64,000 nt of DNA. Origin: Streptomyces sp. NWU339 (GTDB taxonomy: Bacteria > Actinomycetota > Actinomycetes > Streptomycetales > Streptomycetaceae). The stretch is from positions 53,272-117,271 of the forward strand of contig NZ_QFRK01000023.1 of NCBI RefSeq assembly GCF_003143855.1, given 5' to 3'. The notes beneath the pieces are model-generated. The model made no database searches. It was not told the DNA's origin and saw nothing but the letters and a program-made list of their open reading frames with translations. The translations under genes were made by a program, and so were the position numbers. This document shows, piece after piece, positions 1 to 8,769 of the stretch (position 1 is its first letter; each line of letters starts with the position of its first letter).

Positions 1-130
1 GGTTGAGCAGTCCGTCGCGGCCGGCCGCCACCTCCCGCAGGAAGGACTCGCAGTCGCCGGTGATGTCGGCGACCCGCTCCGCGGAGCCGGTGGCGACGTT
101 CAGGATCCGGGTGGTGAAGGCATCTGACAT
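1..130 (-). CDS. YjbQ-family (UPF0047) protein, N-terminal part, cut by the window edge
   Basis: The minus strand reads from an ATG at 130 for 43 codons off the left edge. The N-terminus MSDAFTTRILNVATGSAERV followed by an acidic and cysteine segment and AAGRDGLLN matches my memory of the YjbQ / secondary thiamine-phosphate synthase-like family, about 140 residues in full. An in-frame ATG at 139 would add three residues; the lower start has AGGA about eight bases upstream. Only about a third of the protein is visible, so the conserved histidines cannot be checked. It is divergent from the oxidoreductase at 237. Confidence 0.7.
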   Translation of the reverse strand, partial: MSDAFTTRILNVATGSAERVADITGDCESFLREVAAGRDGLLN

Positions 131-236
131 GGTTTCCATCCTGGCCCATGGCCCGGGGGTCTTCGAAGAAGGAGGCCTCCGAGTGGCGGCAACGGCTCGC
201 GGGAAGATGTGTCCCCCTAGCGGCGTTAGTAGAAAT

Positions 237-1328
237 ATGAACTACATGAGCGAGGTCGAGGTGGCCGAGGTCCAGGCAGTCGTCATAGGCGCCGGGCAGG
301 CGGGACTGTCCAGCGCCTATCACCTGCGGCGCACCGGGTTCGAGCCGGACCGCGACTTCGTGGTGCTCGACCACAACCCCGGCCCCGGCGGCGCCTGGCG
401 GTACCGCTGGCCCTCACTCACGTACGGCAAGGTGCACGGGATGCACTCGCTGCCCGGCATGGAACTCACGGACGCCGATCCGGCCCGTCCGTCCTCCGAG
501 GTCATCACGGAGTACTTCGACCGCTACGAGCGGACGTTCGACCTGCGGGTACGGCGACCGGTGCAGGTCCGGGCGGTGCGGGAGGGGACCGGCGGGCGGC
601 TGCTCGTGGAGACCTCGGCGGGCGCCTGGTCGACACGGACGCTGATCAACGCCACCGGCACCTGGAACCGGCCGTTCTGGCCGCGCTACGAAGGCCAGGA
701 GACCTTCCTGGGACGGCAGTTGCACACCGCTCAGTACCCGGGCCCCGAGGCGTTCGCCGGTCAGCGGGTGGTCGTGGTGGGGGGAGGCGCCTCGGCCACC
801 CAGCACCTGCTGGAGATCGCCCCCCACGCGGCGGCCACCACCTGGGTGACCCGGCGGCCCCCGGTCTTCCACGAGGGCCCCTTCGACGAGGAGGCGGGAC
901 GGGCGGCCGTGGCACTGGTCGAGGAGCGGGTGCGGCAGGGGCTGCCGCCGCGCAGCGTCGTCTCGGTGACGGGACTGCCGCTGAACGACGCGATCCGCCG
1001 GGGTCTCGCCGACGGCGTCCTGGACCGGCAGCCGATGTTCGACCGGATCACGCCGGAGGGAGTGGAGTGGACGGAGAGGCGGCGAGTGGCGGCCGACGTC
1101 ATCCTGTGGGCCACCGGGTTCCGTCCCGCCATCGACCACCTCGCTCCGCTGCGACTGCGGGAGCCGGGCGGCGGCATCCGCGTCGAGGGCACCCGGGCGG
1201 TCGCCGATCCCCGCGTCCACCTCGTCGGCTACGGCCCCTCGGCCAGTACCGTCGGGGCCAACCGCGCCGGGCGGGCGGCCGTACGGGACATCGGGCGCCT
1301 GCTGGCGGAGGAACGCGTCGCGGCCTGA
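237..1328 (+). CDS. FAD-dependent NAD(P)-binding oxidoreductase (flavin monooxygenase-like, CzcO type)
   Basis: This 363-residue protein has an N-terminal FAD Rossmann motif GAGQAG (about residues 18-23), an ATG-type segment before residue 150, and a second dinucleotide motif VVGGGASA near residue 180, with WATGFRP near the C-terminus. That is the layout of single-component flavin monooxygenase-like oxidoreductases; the substrate is unknown. The frame stays open upstream to position 3, but sequence resembling a protein begins only here. No Shine-Dalgarno sequence precedes ATG 237 or ATG 246, and TAGAAAT at 229-236 looks like a -10 element, so a leaderless transcript starting near 246 is possible. 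Convergent with mltG. Confidence 0.85.
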   Translation: MNYMSEVEVAEVQAVVIGAGQAGLSSAYHLRRTGFEPDRDFVVLDHNPGPGGAWRYRWPSLTYGKVHGMHSLPGMELTDADPARPSSEVITEYFDRYERTFDLRVRRPVQVRAVREGTGGRLLVETSAGAWSTRTLINATGTWNRPFWPRYEGQETFLGRQLHTAQYPGPEAFAGQRVVVVGGGASATQHLLEIAPHAAATTWVTRRPPVFHEGPFDEEAGRAAVALVEERVRQGLPPRSVVSVTGLPLNDAIRRGLADGVLDRQPMFDRITPEGVEWTERRRVAADVILWATGFRPAIDHLAPLRLREPGGGIRVEGTRAVADPRVHLVGYGPSASTVGANRAGRAAVRDIGRLLAEERVAA

Positions 1329-1370
1329 CGCCGCTCCCGGACGGTGGGGCCGGTGACGGTGCCGGTAGGC

Positions 1371-2252
1371 TCACTTCTCGGGCCGCTCGTCCGCCTTCAC
1401 CTCCCCGTCCCCCGCCTCCTTCGCCTTCTCCTTCTTCTGCCGCGCGTTGAACTCGGCGACATCGCCCTGGTGTTGCTTGTAGTCGGCGGTGAAGCGGGTG
1501 TCGCCCGGTGTGACCGTGACGAAGTACAGCCAGTCGCCCGGCGTCGGGGTGATCGCCGCCCGCATCGCCTCCTCGCCGGGGTTGCCGATCGGGGTGGGCG
1601 GCAGTCCCATACGCGTATACGAGTTGTAGGGGCTGTCGGCCTTGGTGTCCGCCTCGGTGGTACGCGGTGCCGAACGGCCCAGGGCGTAGTTGACCGTCGA
1701 GTCCATCTGCAGCGGCATCCCACGCTCCAGCCGGTTGAAGATCACCCGGGCCACCTTGCCCATGTCGGCCTTGGTGGACGCCTCCGCCTGGACGATGCTC
1801 GCGATGGTGACGGCCTGGTAGACGTTCATCGCGTTGCGCTGCGCACCGGCGGCGATCGGGGCGCCGTTGAACTTCTTGTTGGCGGTGTCGACCATCAGCG
1901 ACAGCAGTTGTTCCGGTGTCGTCCCCTCCTTCAGCGGATAGGCCGCCGGGAAGAGATAGCCCTCCGGGTTCCCCTCGGCATCGCTCGGCAGTTTGAGGGC
2001 TGCCTTCGCGAGGGACTTCTTCGCACTCCCCGCGGGCAGTCGGAGGGCCTTGTCGACAGCCGCGTACACCTGGCTCGCCCGGTGGCCCTTCGGGATCACC
2101 AGGGTGGTGGGGCGGGGATCGCCGTCGTCGCCCAGGGTCAGCAGGGGCACCGCCACGGCGGTGCCGGCCACGACGGCCCCGGTCGCGACGAGGGCGAGTC
2201 GGCCCCGGCGCGTCAGTCGGATCGTGTTCCGTGACGGAGTGTTCTTCTGCAT
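1371..2252 (-). CDS. mltG: Endolytic transglycosylase MltG / YceG-like protein
   Basis: MltG cleaves nascent peptidoglycan strands at the membrane and may act as a terminator of glycan synthesis. The 293-residue protein has a basic N-terminus, one membrane helix at about residues 17-40, then a periplasmic YceG domain. The motif ASIVQAEAS carries the expected catalytic glutamate (E157), and RGMPLQMDSTVNYALG and the SPYNSYTRMGLPPTPIGNPG stretch are family hallmarks. The C-terminus is a charged, lysine- and glutamate-rich tail. It is shorter than the usual Streptomyces MltG, which often has a long disordered N-terminus, so it could be a second paralogue. It stands alone between convergent and same-strand neighbours. 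Confidence 0.92.
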   Translation of the reverse strand: MQKNTPSRNTIRLTRRGRLALVATGAVVAGTAVAVPLLTLGDDGDPRPTTLVIPKGHRASQVYAAVDKALRLPAGSAKKSLAKAALKLPSDAEGNPEGYLFPAAYPLKEGTTPEQLLSLMVDTANKKFNGAPIAAGAQRNAMNVYQAVTIASIVQAEASTKADMGKVARVIFNRLERGMPLQMDSTVNYALGRSAPRTTEADTKADSPYNSYTRMGLPPTPIGNPGEEAMRAAITPTPGDWLYFVTVTPGDTRFTADYKQHQGDVAEFNARQKKEKAKEAGDGEVKADERPEK

Positions 2253-2295
2253 GCGGGCACGGTAACGCCCACATCGTCACAAACCCGGCATATTT

Positions 2296-4098
2296 TCATC
2301 TTGTCGGCTCCAGTTGGGCGTCCCTGCGGACAAGACCCGCGTAACGCCCGTCCAGCTCCAGCAGTTCCTCGTGCGTGCCGCGTTCGACCACCCGGCCCGC
2401 GTCGAGCACCACGATCTGGTCGGCGCCGCGGACGGTGGACAGCCGGTGGGCGATGGTGAGCGTGGTGCGGTTGGCCGACAGCGCGTCGATGGCCTGCTGG
2501 ACGGCGGCCTCGGTACGGGTGTCGAGCGCGCTGGTCGCCTCGTCGAGGACGAGGACCGGCGGGTCGCGCAGGATGGTCCGGGCGAGCGCCAGACGCTGCT
2601 TCTCGCCACCGGAGAAACGGTGGCCGCGCTCTCCCACGACCGTGTCGTACCCGTCGGGCAGGGCGGCGATGTGGTCGTGGATCTGCGCCGCGCGGGCCGC
2701 CGCGTGGAGTTCCTCGTCAGTGGCCTCGGGCTTGGCGAAGCGCAGGTTGTCGGCGACGGAGGCGTGGAAGAGATACGTCTCCTGGGAGACGACGCCGACC
2801 GCGCGCGCCAAGGTGTCGAAGTCGAGGTCGCGCACATCCACCCCGTCGAGGGCGACCCGGCCGGAGGTGACGTCGTACAGCCGGGGCACGAGGTGGCCGA
2901 GCGTGGACTTGCCGGCGCCGGTCGAACCGACCACGGCGAGGCTGGTGCCGGCGGGGACCGTGATGTCGATGCCGTCGAGGACGGGACCGCCCTTGCCGTC
3001 GTAGCCGAAGGTGACGTTCTCGAACCGGACCTCGCCGCCGACCCGGGCGAGACGGACCGGCTCCGCGCGTTCGGTGATGTCGACCGGCAGGTCGAGGTAC
3101 TCGAAGATGCGCTGGAACAGCGCGAGCGACGCCTGGACCTGGACACCGGTCGACAGCAGGCTCACCGCCGGCCGGAACAGGCCCTGTTGAAGCGAGACGA
3201 AGGCGACGACCGTCCCGATGGAGATGCCGGGCCCGCCCGTCCGCAGGACGATGCCCGCGGTCCAGTAGATGACGGCGGGCATGGCGGCCATGACGATCGT
3301 GATGACGGCCATGCGCCAGCGGCCGGCCATGTTCGACCGCACCTCCAGGTCCACCAGGCGTTCGGACTCGTCGGCGAAGGCGCTGGTCAGAGAGTCGGAG
3401 CGGCCCATGGTGCGGCCGAGCAGGATGCCGCTGACCGACAGCGACTCGGTGACCGTGGCGGCCATCGAGGCCATCTGCTTCTGGCGCTGGGTGGTGATCT
3501 TCTTGCGTTCGTTGCCGACACGGCGGCTGATCCACACGAACACCGGCAGCAGGACCAGCGAGACGACGGTCAGCCGCCAGTCGAGGGCGAGCATCGCGAC
3601 GACGGTGGCGACGACGCTGGTGAGGTTGGAGACCAGCGAGGTCGCCGTCGAGGTCACGGTGGCCTGCATACCGCCGATGTCGTTGGCGATGCGGGACTGG
3701 ACCTCGCCGGTGCGGGTGCGCGTGAAGAAGGCGAGCGACATGCGCTGGAGCCGGTCGTAGACCGCGGTGCGCAGATCGTGCATGACACGTTGACCGACGG
3801 TCGTGGAGATCAGCGTCTGGAGCACTCCGAAGACGCTGGTGAGGACGGCGCTGAGGATCATGCCGAGAGCGAGCAGGCTGAGCAGCCCGGTCCGGCCCTC
3901 GGGGATCGCGACGTCGAGGATCGCCTTCAGCAGGAACGGGGTGGCGACCGAGACGAGGGACGCCGCCCCGACGAGCAGGCCGACGATCGCGAGACGGCCC
4001 CGGTAGGGACGGAACAACTTCAGGATGCGGCGCACCTGCCGGGGCTGTTCCCCGGCGCCCGCGGGTGCGCTCCAGACGGGTTCGCGGTCGGGATGCAT
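2296..4098 (-). CDS. ABC exporter, fused membrane and ATPase domains
   Basis: A 600-residue half-transporter: six-helix membrane domain at roughly residues 45-320 and an ATPase domain with all canonical motifs: Walker A GSTGAGKST, signature FSGGEKQRLALA, Walker B VLVLDEATSALD and switch histidine IAHRLST. It should work as a homodimer, pumping a lipid, drug or peptide outward. The start at 4098 is chosen over an ATG 13 codons upstream because AAGGAG lies just before it. It is divergent from a MarR regulator with a palindrome between them, the classic layout of a repressor-controlled efflux pump. The substrate cannot be read from sequence. Confidence 0.9.
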   Translation of the reverse strand: MHPDREPVWSAPAGAGEQPRQVRRILKLFRPYRGRLAIVGLLVGAASLVSVATPFLLKAILDVAIPEGRTGLLSLLALGMILSAVLTSVFGVLQTLISTTVGQRVMHDLRTAVYDRLQRMSLAFFTRTRTGEVQSRIANDIGGMQATVTSTATSLVSNLTSVVATVVAMLALDWRLTVVSLVLLPVFVWISRRVGNERKKITTQRQKQMASMAATVTESLSVSGILLGRTMGRSDSLTSAFADESERLVDLEVRSNMAGRWRMAVITIVMAAMPAVIYWTAGIVLRTGGPGISIGTVVAFVSLQQGLFRPAVSLLSTGVQVQASLALFQRIFEYLDLPVDITERAEPVRLARVGGEVRFENVTFGYDGKGGPVLDGIDITVPAGTSLAVVGSTGAGKSTLGHLVPRLYDVTSGRVALDGVDVRDLDFDTLARAVGVVSQETYLFHASVADNLRFAKPEATDEELHAAARAAQIHDHIAALPDGYDTVVGERGHRFSGGEKQRLALARTILRDPPVLVLDEATSALDTRTEAAVQQAIDALSANRTTLTIAHRLSTVRGADQIVVLDAGRVVERGTHEELLELDGRYAGLVRRDAQLEPTR

Positions 4099-4194
4099 GG
4101 TCTCCTTCGGGAACTGGCAGCAGGGAACAGGGAGCAACAGGGGCCGGGAACGGCCGCCTGGTGCCGGGCACGCCGGGATCAGCGGAGCCTAGCT

Positions 4195-4217
4195 CATTGT
4201 TACCTATACTCACAATG
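4195..4217. promoter_or_regulatory. Candidate MarR operator with embedded -10 box
   Basis: CATTGT at 4195-4200 and ACAATG at 4212-4217 are perfect inverted arms 11 bases apart, within an AT-rich island unlike the surrounding GC. TATACT at 4205-4210 inside the palindrome looks like a -10 element for the MarR gene (ATG at 4244). A repressor bound here would cover the promoter of its own gene and probably that of the divergent exporter. Arms and spacing are seen; binding is inferred. Confidence 0.55.
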
Positions 4218-4243
4218 AACGGCATCCTGATATTGTTCCGCGC

Positions 4244-4711
4244 ATGACCACCCCCGACCCCGACGGCCTGCTGGCCGAGCAGCTGCTTCGGCTGACCCGC
4301 CGGGTGCACCGCATCCAGAAGCGTCATCTGGTGCGGCGCGAACTGGGCATCACCCCGGCCCAGTCCCGGTTGCTGCGCACCCTCGCCCACTACGCCTCGC
4401 CCCCGCGCATGGCCGATCTGGCCGAGCGGCTGGAGGTGGTGCCCCGAGCGGTGACGACGCTGGTCGACGGACTGGAGGCGAACGGCAAGGTACGGCGGGT
4501 GCCCGATCCGGCCAATCGGCGGGTGATCCGGATCGAGCTCACCGACGACGGGCACACCGCCCTGCGGGAGCTGCACGCCGCGCGCCGGGCCGCCGCCGAG
4601 GAGATCCTGGCTCCGCTGACGGACCAACAGCGTGAGGCCCTCGGCGGGTTGCTGGACACCTTGATCGACGGAACGGCGGCCGCACCGCAGCAGGGCGACA
4701 CGTCCTGCTGA
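4244..4711 (+). CDS. MarR-family transcriptional regulator
   Basis: A 155-residue winged helix-turn-helix protein. The recognition region runs MADLAERLEVVPRAVTTLVD (about residues 50-70) and the wing RRVPDPANRRVIRIELTDDG follows, the typical MarR signature. MarR proteins bind palindromes as dimers and release DNA on binding small aromatic ligands. No good ribosome site precedes the ATG. It is divergent from an ABC exporter with a palindrome in the shared promoter, so it most likely represses itself and that exporter. The stop codon lies inside a 20-bp tandem duplication. Confidence 0.92.
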   Translation: MTTPDPDGLLAEQLLRLTRRVHRIQKRHLVRRELGITPAQSRLLRTLAHYASPPRMADLAERLEVVPRAVTTLVDGLEANGKVRRVPDPANRRVIRIELTDDGHTALRELHAARRAAAEEILAPLTDQQREALGGLLDTLIDGTAAAPQQGDTSC

Positions 4712-4742
4712 GGCAGCGCGCCTCCTGCTGAGGCAGCGCGCC
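4703..4742. repeat. Exact 20-bp tandem duplication across the marR stop codon
   Basis: The unit TCCTGCTGAGGCAGCGCGCC occurs at 4703-4722 and again at 4723-4742 with no mismatch. The first copy holds the TGA stop (4709-4711) of the MarR gene; the second copy is wholly noncoding. Each unit also contains an internal inverted pair CTGCTGAGGCAG. Confidence 0.95.
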
Positions 4743-4774
4743 GCGATCGTCCGGAGCCTCGCGCCGTGACCGTC

Positions 4775-4807
4775 CGACGGGTCGCACGGCACTCGTCCGA
4801 CCCGTCG
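4775..4807 (+). terminator. Hairpin downstream of marR
   Basis: CGACGGGTCG at 4775-4784 pairs perfectly with CGACCCGTCG at 4798-4807 across a 13-base loop. There is no T-run, which is usual for high-GC actinobacterial terminators. It sits between marR and the next ABC gene pair on the same strand. Confidence 0.5.
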
Positions 4808-4961
4808 CGCCGTGCCCCTGCGACGCGAGCAGCCTGTTCCGTGCGGTCTCGTGGAAAACCGTTTGCCTTCCCACACGCAGCGGGGTCAACCTGTCACGGT
4901 TTGCTGCCGCAGTCGTCCGCGGACGACGCACGGCCCCGCCTTTGCGAGTCACTGGGACGTC

Positions 4962-6791
4962 ATGCAGATCCAAGACCTTCCGTATCCCGACCCGGGCGTG
5001 CCCGATGCCCGCTCGGGCCCCCGATTCCTGTGGTGGCTCTTCCGGAACCAGCTCTCCGGCCAGCTCAGGTCCCTGGCCTGGGGACTGCTGCACTTCGCTG
5101 CCATCGCCTCGCTGCCGTTCTGTGTGGGCATCGGCGTCCAGGCCGCCGTCGACCGCTCCGGCGCCCGACTGGCACTGGCCGGCGGGCTCATGGCACTGGT
5201 GTGCGCGGGAAACGCCGTCGGCGACACCTTCCTGCACCGGGCCGCCATCACCAACTGGATCACCGCGGCCGCCCGCGTCCAGCAGTTGCTCGCCCGCAGG
5301 ACCGCGGCCCTGGGATCCGTACTGACCCGGCGTGTCGCGGCCGGCGAGGTCATGGCGGTGTCCACCGGTGACGTCGAGAAGATCGGCTGGTTCGTGGAGG
5401 CCCTGTCGCGGTTCACCGCGGCGGTGGTCACCACCGTGGCGGTCTGCGTCGGCCTGCTCGTCCTCCAGCCCGCGCTCGGCGTGGTCGTCGCCGTGGGGGT
5501 GCCCCTGCTGGCGCTCGCGGTACTGCCCCTGCTGCCGCACGCCACCCGGAGGGCCGACGTCCAGCGGGAGAAGGCCGGCCGGGCCACGGAACTCGCCTCG
5601 GACACCGTCGCCGGGTTGCGTGTGCTGCGCGGCATCGGCGGTGAGGAACTGTTCCTCGACCGCTACCGGCGCGCGTCCCAGGACGTCCGCCGCGCGGCCG
5701 TGCACAGTGCCCGGATGTGGTCCCTCATCGCGGCGGTCCAGGTGCTGCTGCAAGGAATCCTGCTGATCACCGTGGTCTGCTACGGCGTCCACCTGGCCCG
5801 TGAGGGGCGCATCTCGGTGGGGGAACTGGTCACCGTCTACAGCTCGGTCATGCTGCTCTCCTATCCGCTGCGGCACTTCGAGGAGATCGCCATGGCGTAC
5901 TCCTTCTCACGGCCCTCGGCCACTCGCGCGGCGCGTGTGCTGTCACTGGAGCGGGCCACGGGCACCTCGGGCGCACCGCCTGCCGTCACACCCACCGGTG
6001 ACCTGTACGACCCGGTGACCGGTCTGCTCGCCCCGGCGGGCCGGCTCACCGCCGTGGTGTGCGGGGACCCGGACGCGGCGGGGCGGCTGGCCGAACGACT
6101 CGGCGGGCACGCGGCGTCCGCCGCACGGGAGGGTTCGGTGCTGCTCGGCGGGGTGCCGCTCGACGGACTGCCGCTGGACGTCGCCCGCGGCGCCGTCCTC
6201 GTGCAGGACAAGGACCCGGTGCTGCTGTCCGGCACACTGCGCGAACTGCTCGACGTACCCGCGTCCGGTGCCGTCGGAGCGCGCGAGGCCCTGGAGGCCG
6301 CGCAGTGCGGGGACGTGCTGGCGGCACTGGTGCAGGGTTCGCCGGGCGCTTCGGACCCGATGGACACGCTGATCACCGAACGCGGACGGTCTCTCTCCGG
6401 CGGTCAGCGCCAGCGGCTCTCACTGGCCCGGTCGCTGGTCACCGACCCGGAGGTACTCGTACTGGACGAGCCGACCTCCGCCGTCGACTCGCACACCGAG
6501 GCCCGTGTCGCCCAGGGCCTGTGCGAACTGCGGGCGGGCCGCACCACCGTGGTGTTCGCCTCCTCTCCGCTGCTGCTCGACCGGGCGGACCAGGTGGTCC
6601 TCCTGCACGACGGGGCGGTCGTGGCGGTGGGCGGCCACCGCGAGCTGGTGCGTACCGAGCCCCGGTACCGGGCCGTGGTGGCACGGGAAGACCACGACGA
6701 CCTGAAGGACGTCGAAGACCTGAAAAGCCTGAACGACCTGAACGGTCTGGGCGGCCTGGAAGAACTCGAAGAGATCGAGGAGACGGCATGA
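4962..6791 (+). CDS. ABC exporter subunit A of a heterodimer, degenerate Walker A
   Basis: A 609-residue membrane-plus-ATPase half-transporter. Membrane helices occupy about residues 25-310. The expected Walker A reads GDPDAAGR (368-375), with no glycine-rich loop and no lysine, and the switch histidine is replaced by serines (VVFASSP, 531-536). In contrast the signature LSGGQ (478-482) and Walker B VLVLDEP are intact. The tail after residue 578 is a low-complexity Asp/Leu/Glu run. The ATG at 4962 follows about 150 bases of unconvincing coding sequence. The stop overlaps the start of subunit B (ATGA), so the two are made together and presumably pair in the membrane. Substrate unknown. Confidence 0.9.
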   Translation: MQIQDLPYPDPGVPDARSGPRFLWWLFRNQLSGQLRSLAWGLLHFAAIASLPFCVGIGVQAAVDRSGARLALAGGLMALVCAGNAVGDTFLHRAAITNWITAAARVQQLLARRTAALGSVLTRRVAAGEVMAVSTGDVEKIGWFVEALSRFTAAVVTTVAVCVGLLVLQPALGVVVAVGVPLLALAVLPLLPHATRRADVQREKAGRATELASDTVAGLRVLRGIGGEELFLDRYRRASQDVRRAAVHSARMWSLIAAVQVLLQGILLITVVCYGVHLAREGRISVGELVTVYSSVMLLSYPLRHFEEIAMAYSFSRPSATRAARVLSLERATGTSGAPPAVTPTGDLYDPVTGLLAPAGRLTAVVCGDPDAAGRLAERLGGHAASAAREGSVLLGGVPLDGLPLDVARGAVLVQDKDPVLLSGTLRELLDVPASGAVGAREALEAAQCGDVLAALVQGSPGASDPMDTLITERGRSLSGGQRQRLSLARSLVTDPEVLVLDEPTSAVDSHTEARVAQGLCELRAGRTTVVFASSPLLLDRADQVVLLHDGAVVAVGGHRELVRTEPRYRAVVAREDHDDLKDVEDLKSLNDLNGLGGLEELEEIEETA

Positions 6792-8569
6792 TCGGCGTGG
6801 CGCCACCGGCCTACGACCCGGCGGCCCCCACCACGGCCGGCACCCTGCCCGTGGGTGCCCCCGCCACCGTACGCGCCTACGTGGCCGAACTGCTCCGCAG
6901 GCACCGCCGGGCCTTCGCACTGCTGATCACGGTGAACACCGTCGCGGTCGTCTCCTCGATGGTCGGCCCGTATCTGCTGGGCGGTCTGGTGGAGCGGGTG
7001 TCGGACCGGACGCGGGAGCTCCATCTGGGGCTCACCGCCGGGCTGTTCGTGCTCGCACTGGTCGTCCAGGCGGTGTTCGTCCGGCAGGTCCACCTGCGGG
7101 GGGCCGTACTCGGGGAGCGGATGCTGGCCGATCTGCGCGAGGACTTCCTGGTGCGGTCGGTCGGGCTGCCGCCGGGAGTGCTGGAACGCGCCGGGACCGG
7201 TGATCTGCTGTCCCGGATCACGACCGACATCGACCGGCTCGGCAACGCGATGCGCGAGGCCGTGCCCCAACTGGTCATCGGTGTGGTGTGGGTGGCACTG
7301 CTGCTGGGCGGGCTGGTCGTCACGGCGCCCGAACTGGCGCCGGCCGTGCTGGTGGCCGTTCCGCTGCTGGTGGCGGGCTGCCGCTGGTACTTCCGGCGGG
7401 CGCCGGCGGCGTACCGCTCGGAGGCCGCCGGGTACGCCGCCGTGGCCGCGGCGCTCGCGGAGACCGTGGACGCGGGGCGGACGGTGGAGGCCCACCGTCT
7501 CGGCGAGCGCCGAGTGGCACTGTCGGACCAGCGGGTGCGGGAGTGGACGGCCTGGGAGCGTTACACGCTCTGGCTCCGGTCGGTGCTCTTCCCGGTCGTC
7601 AACATCACTCACGTGACCGTGATCGGCTCGGTGCTGATGATCGGTGGTGTGTTCGTCCTGCAGGGCTGGATCGGGGTCGGCCAGCTGACGGCCGGGACGC
7701 TGCTCGCCCAGATGCTCGTCACCCCGGTCGGGCTGATCCTGCGCTGGTACGACGAGTTGCAGGTGGCCCAGGTGTCGCTGGCCCGGCTGGTCGGGGTCCG
7801 GGAGATCGAGCCCGACGCCGGTGACACCGCCCTGGCCCCCGACGGACGCCATGTGCGCGCGGAGCAGGTGTGCTTCGGCTACCGCGAGGGCGTCGACGTG
7901 CTGCGCGAGGTGTCGCTCGAGGTCGCCCCCGGCACTCGGCTGGCGCTGGTCGGCCCGTCCGGCGCGGGCAAGTCCACGCTGGGCCGGCTGCTCGCCGGGA
8001 TCTACGCGCCCCGGAACGGCACGGTGACCCTGGGCCGCGCCGAGCTGTCCCGGATGACCGCGGAACGGGTCCGTGGCCATGTGGCTCTCGTCAACCAGGA
8101 GCACCACGTCTTCGTGGGCTCCCTGCGCGACAACCTGCGGCTCGCCCGGACGGACGCCGAGGACGCCCAGCTGTGGGCGGCGCTCGGCGCGGTCGACGCG
8201 GACGGCTGGGCACGTGCGCTCGACGACGGTCTCGACAGTGAGGTCGGTTCGGGAGGGCTCGCGCTCACCCCGGCCCAGGCCCAGCAGATCGCGCTGGCCC
8301 GCCTGGTGCTGGCCGACCCGCACACGCTGGTCCTGGACGAGGCGACCTCGCTGCTCGACCCCCGCGCGGCGCGGCATCTGGAACGCTCCCTGGCCCGCGT
8401 CCTCGACGGTCGCACCGTCGTCGCCATCGCCCACCGCCTGCACACCGCCCATGACGCGGATGTCATCGCCGTCGTCGAGAACGGCCGCATCAGCGAGCTG
8501 GGCAGCCACGACGAGCTGGTCGCCGCGGACGGCGCGTACGCGGCGCTGTGGCGTTCCTGGCACGGGTGA
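6788..8569 (+). CDS. ABC exporter subunit B of a heterodimer, degenerate signature motif
   Basis: A 593-residue partner of subunit A. Membrane domain about residues 35-340. Walker A GPSGAGKST (near 389), Walker B TLVLDEATS and the switch histidine IAHRLHT are canonical, but the signature motif reads LTPAQ (from about 493) instead of LSGGQ. Its Walker A should pair with the good LSGGQ of subunit A to form one active site; the reverse pair (degenerate Walker A, degenerate signature) cannot be a normal ATP site. This is the asymmetric arrangement known for heterodimeric exporters such as TM287/288, here taken to an extreme. ATGA overlap with subunit A. Confidence 0.92.
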   Translation: MIGVAPPAYDPAAPTTAGTLPVGAPATVRAYVAELLRRHRRAFALLITVNTVAVVSSMVGPYLLGGLVERVSDRTRELHLGLTAGLFVLALVVQAVFVRQVHLRGAVLGERMLADLREDFLVRSVGLPPGVLERAGTGDLLSRITTDIDRLGNAMREAVPQLVIGVVWVALLLGGLVVTAPELAPAVLVAVPLLVAGCRWYFRRAPAAYRSEAAGYAAVAAALAETVDAGRTVEAHRLGERRVALSDQRVREWTAWERYTLWLRSVLFPVVNITHVTVIGSVLMIGGVFVLQGWIGVGQLTAGTLLAQMLVTPVGLILRWYDELQVAQVSLARLVGVREIEPDAGDTALAPDGRHVRAEQVCFGYREGVDVLREVSLEVAPGTRLALVGPSGAGKSTLGRLLAGIYAPRNGTVTLGRAELSRMTAERVRGHVALVNQEHHVFVGSLRDNLRLARTDAEDAQLWAALGAVDADGWARALDDGLDSEVGSGGLALTPAQAQQIALARLVLADPHTLVLDEATSLLDPRAARHLERSLARVLDGRTVVAIAHRLHTAHDADVIAVVENGRISELGSHDELVAADGAYAALWRSWHG

Positions 8570-8769
8570 GGCCACGGCGGCCCGCCCAGGGGGACGCTGT
8601 GCCGTTGCGCGGAGTCGAACCTGGGTGGAAGGCTGGAGTCAGGCACCGGCTCGGGGAACATCCGGGGGCTCCGGAGGACCGGGGTGCGGGTGAGGCCAGT
8701 GCTCCGTGCAGATGTGGCCCGCAGCGGGCCACGGCGGGAACGGGCCCGTCGCCACCCCTGGAGGTACCC

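Noticed and set aside
3..236. In-frame N-terminal extension of the FAD oxidoreductase
   Set aside because: It overlaps the divergent YjbQ-family start, has no family similarity, and the FAD motif sits the normal distance from the later ATG.
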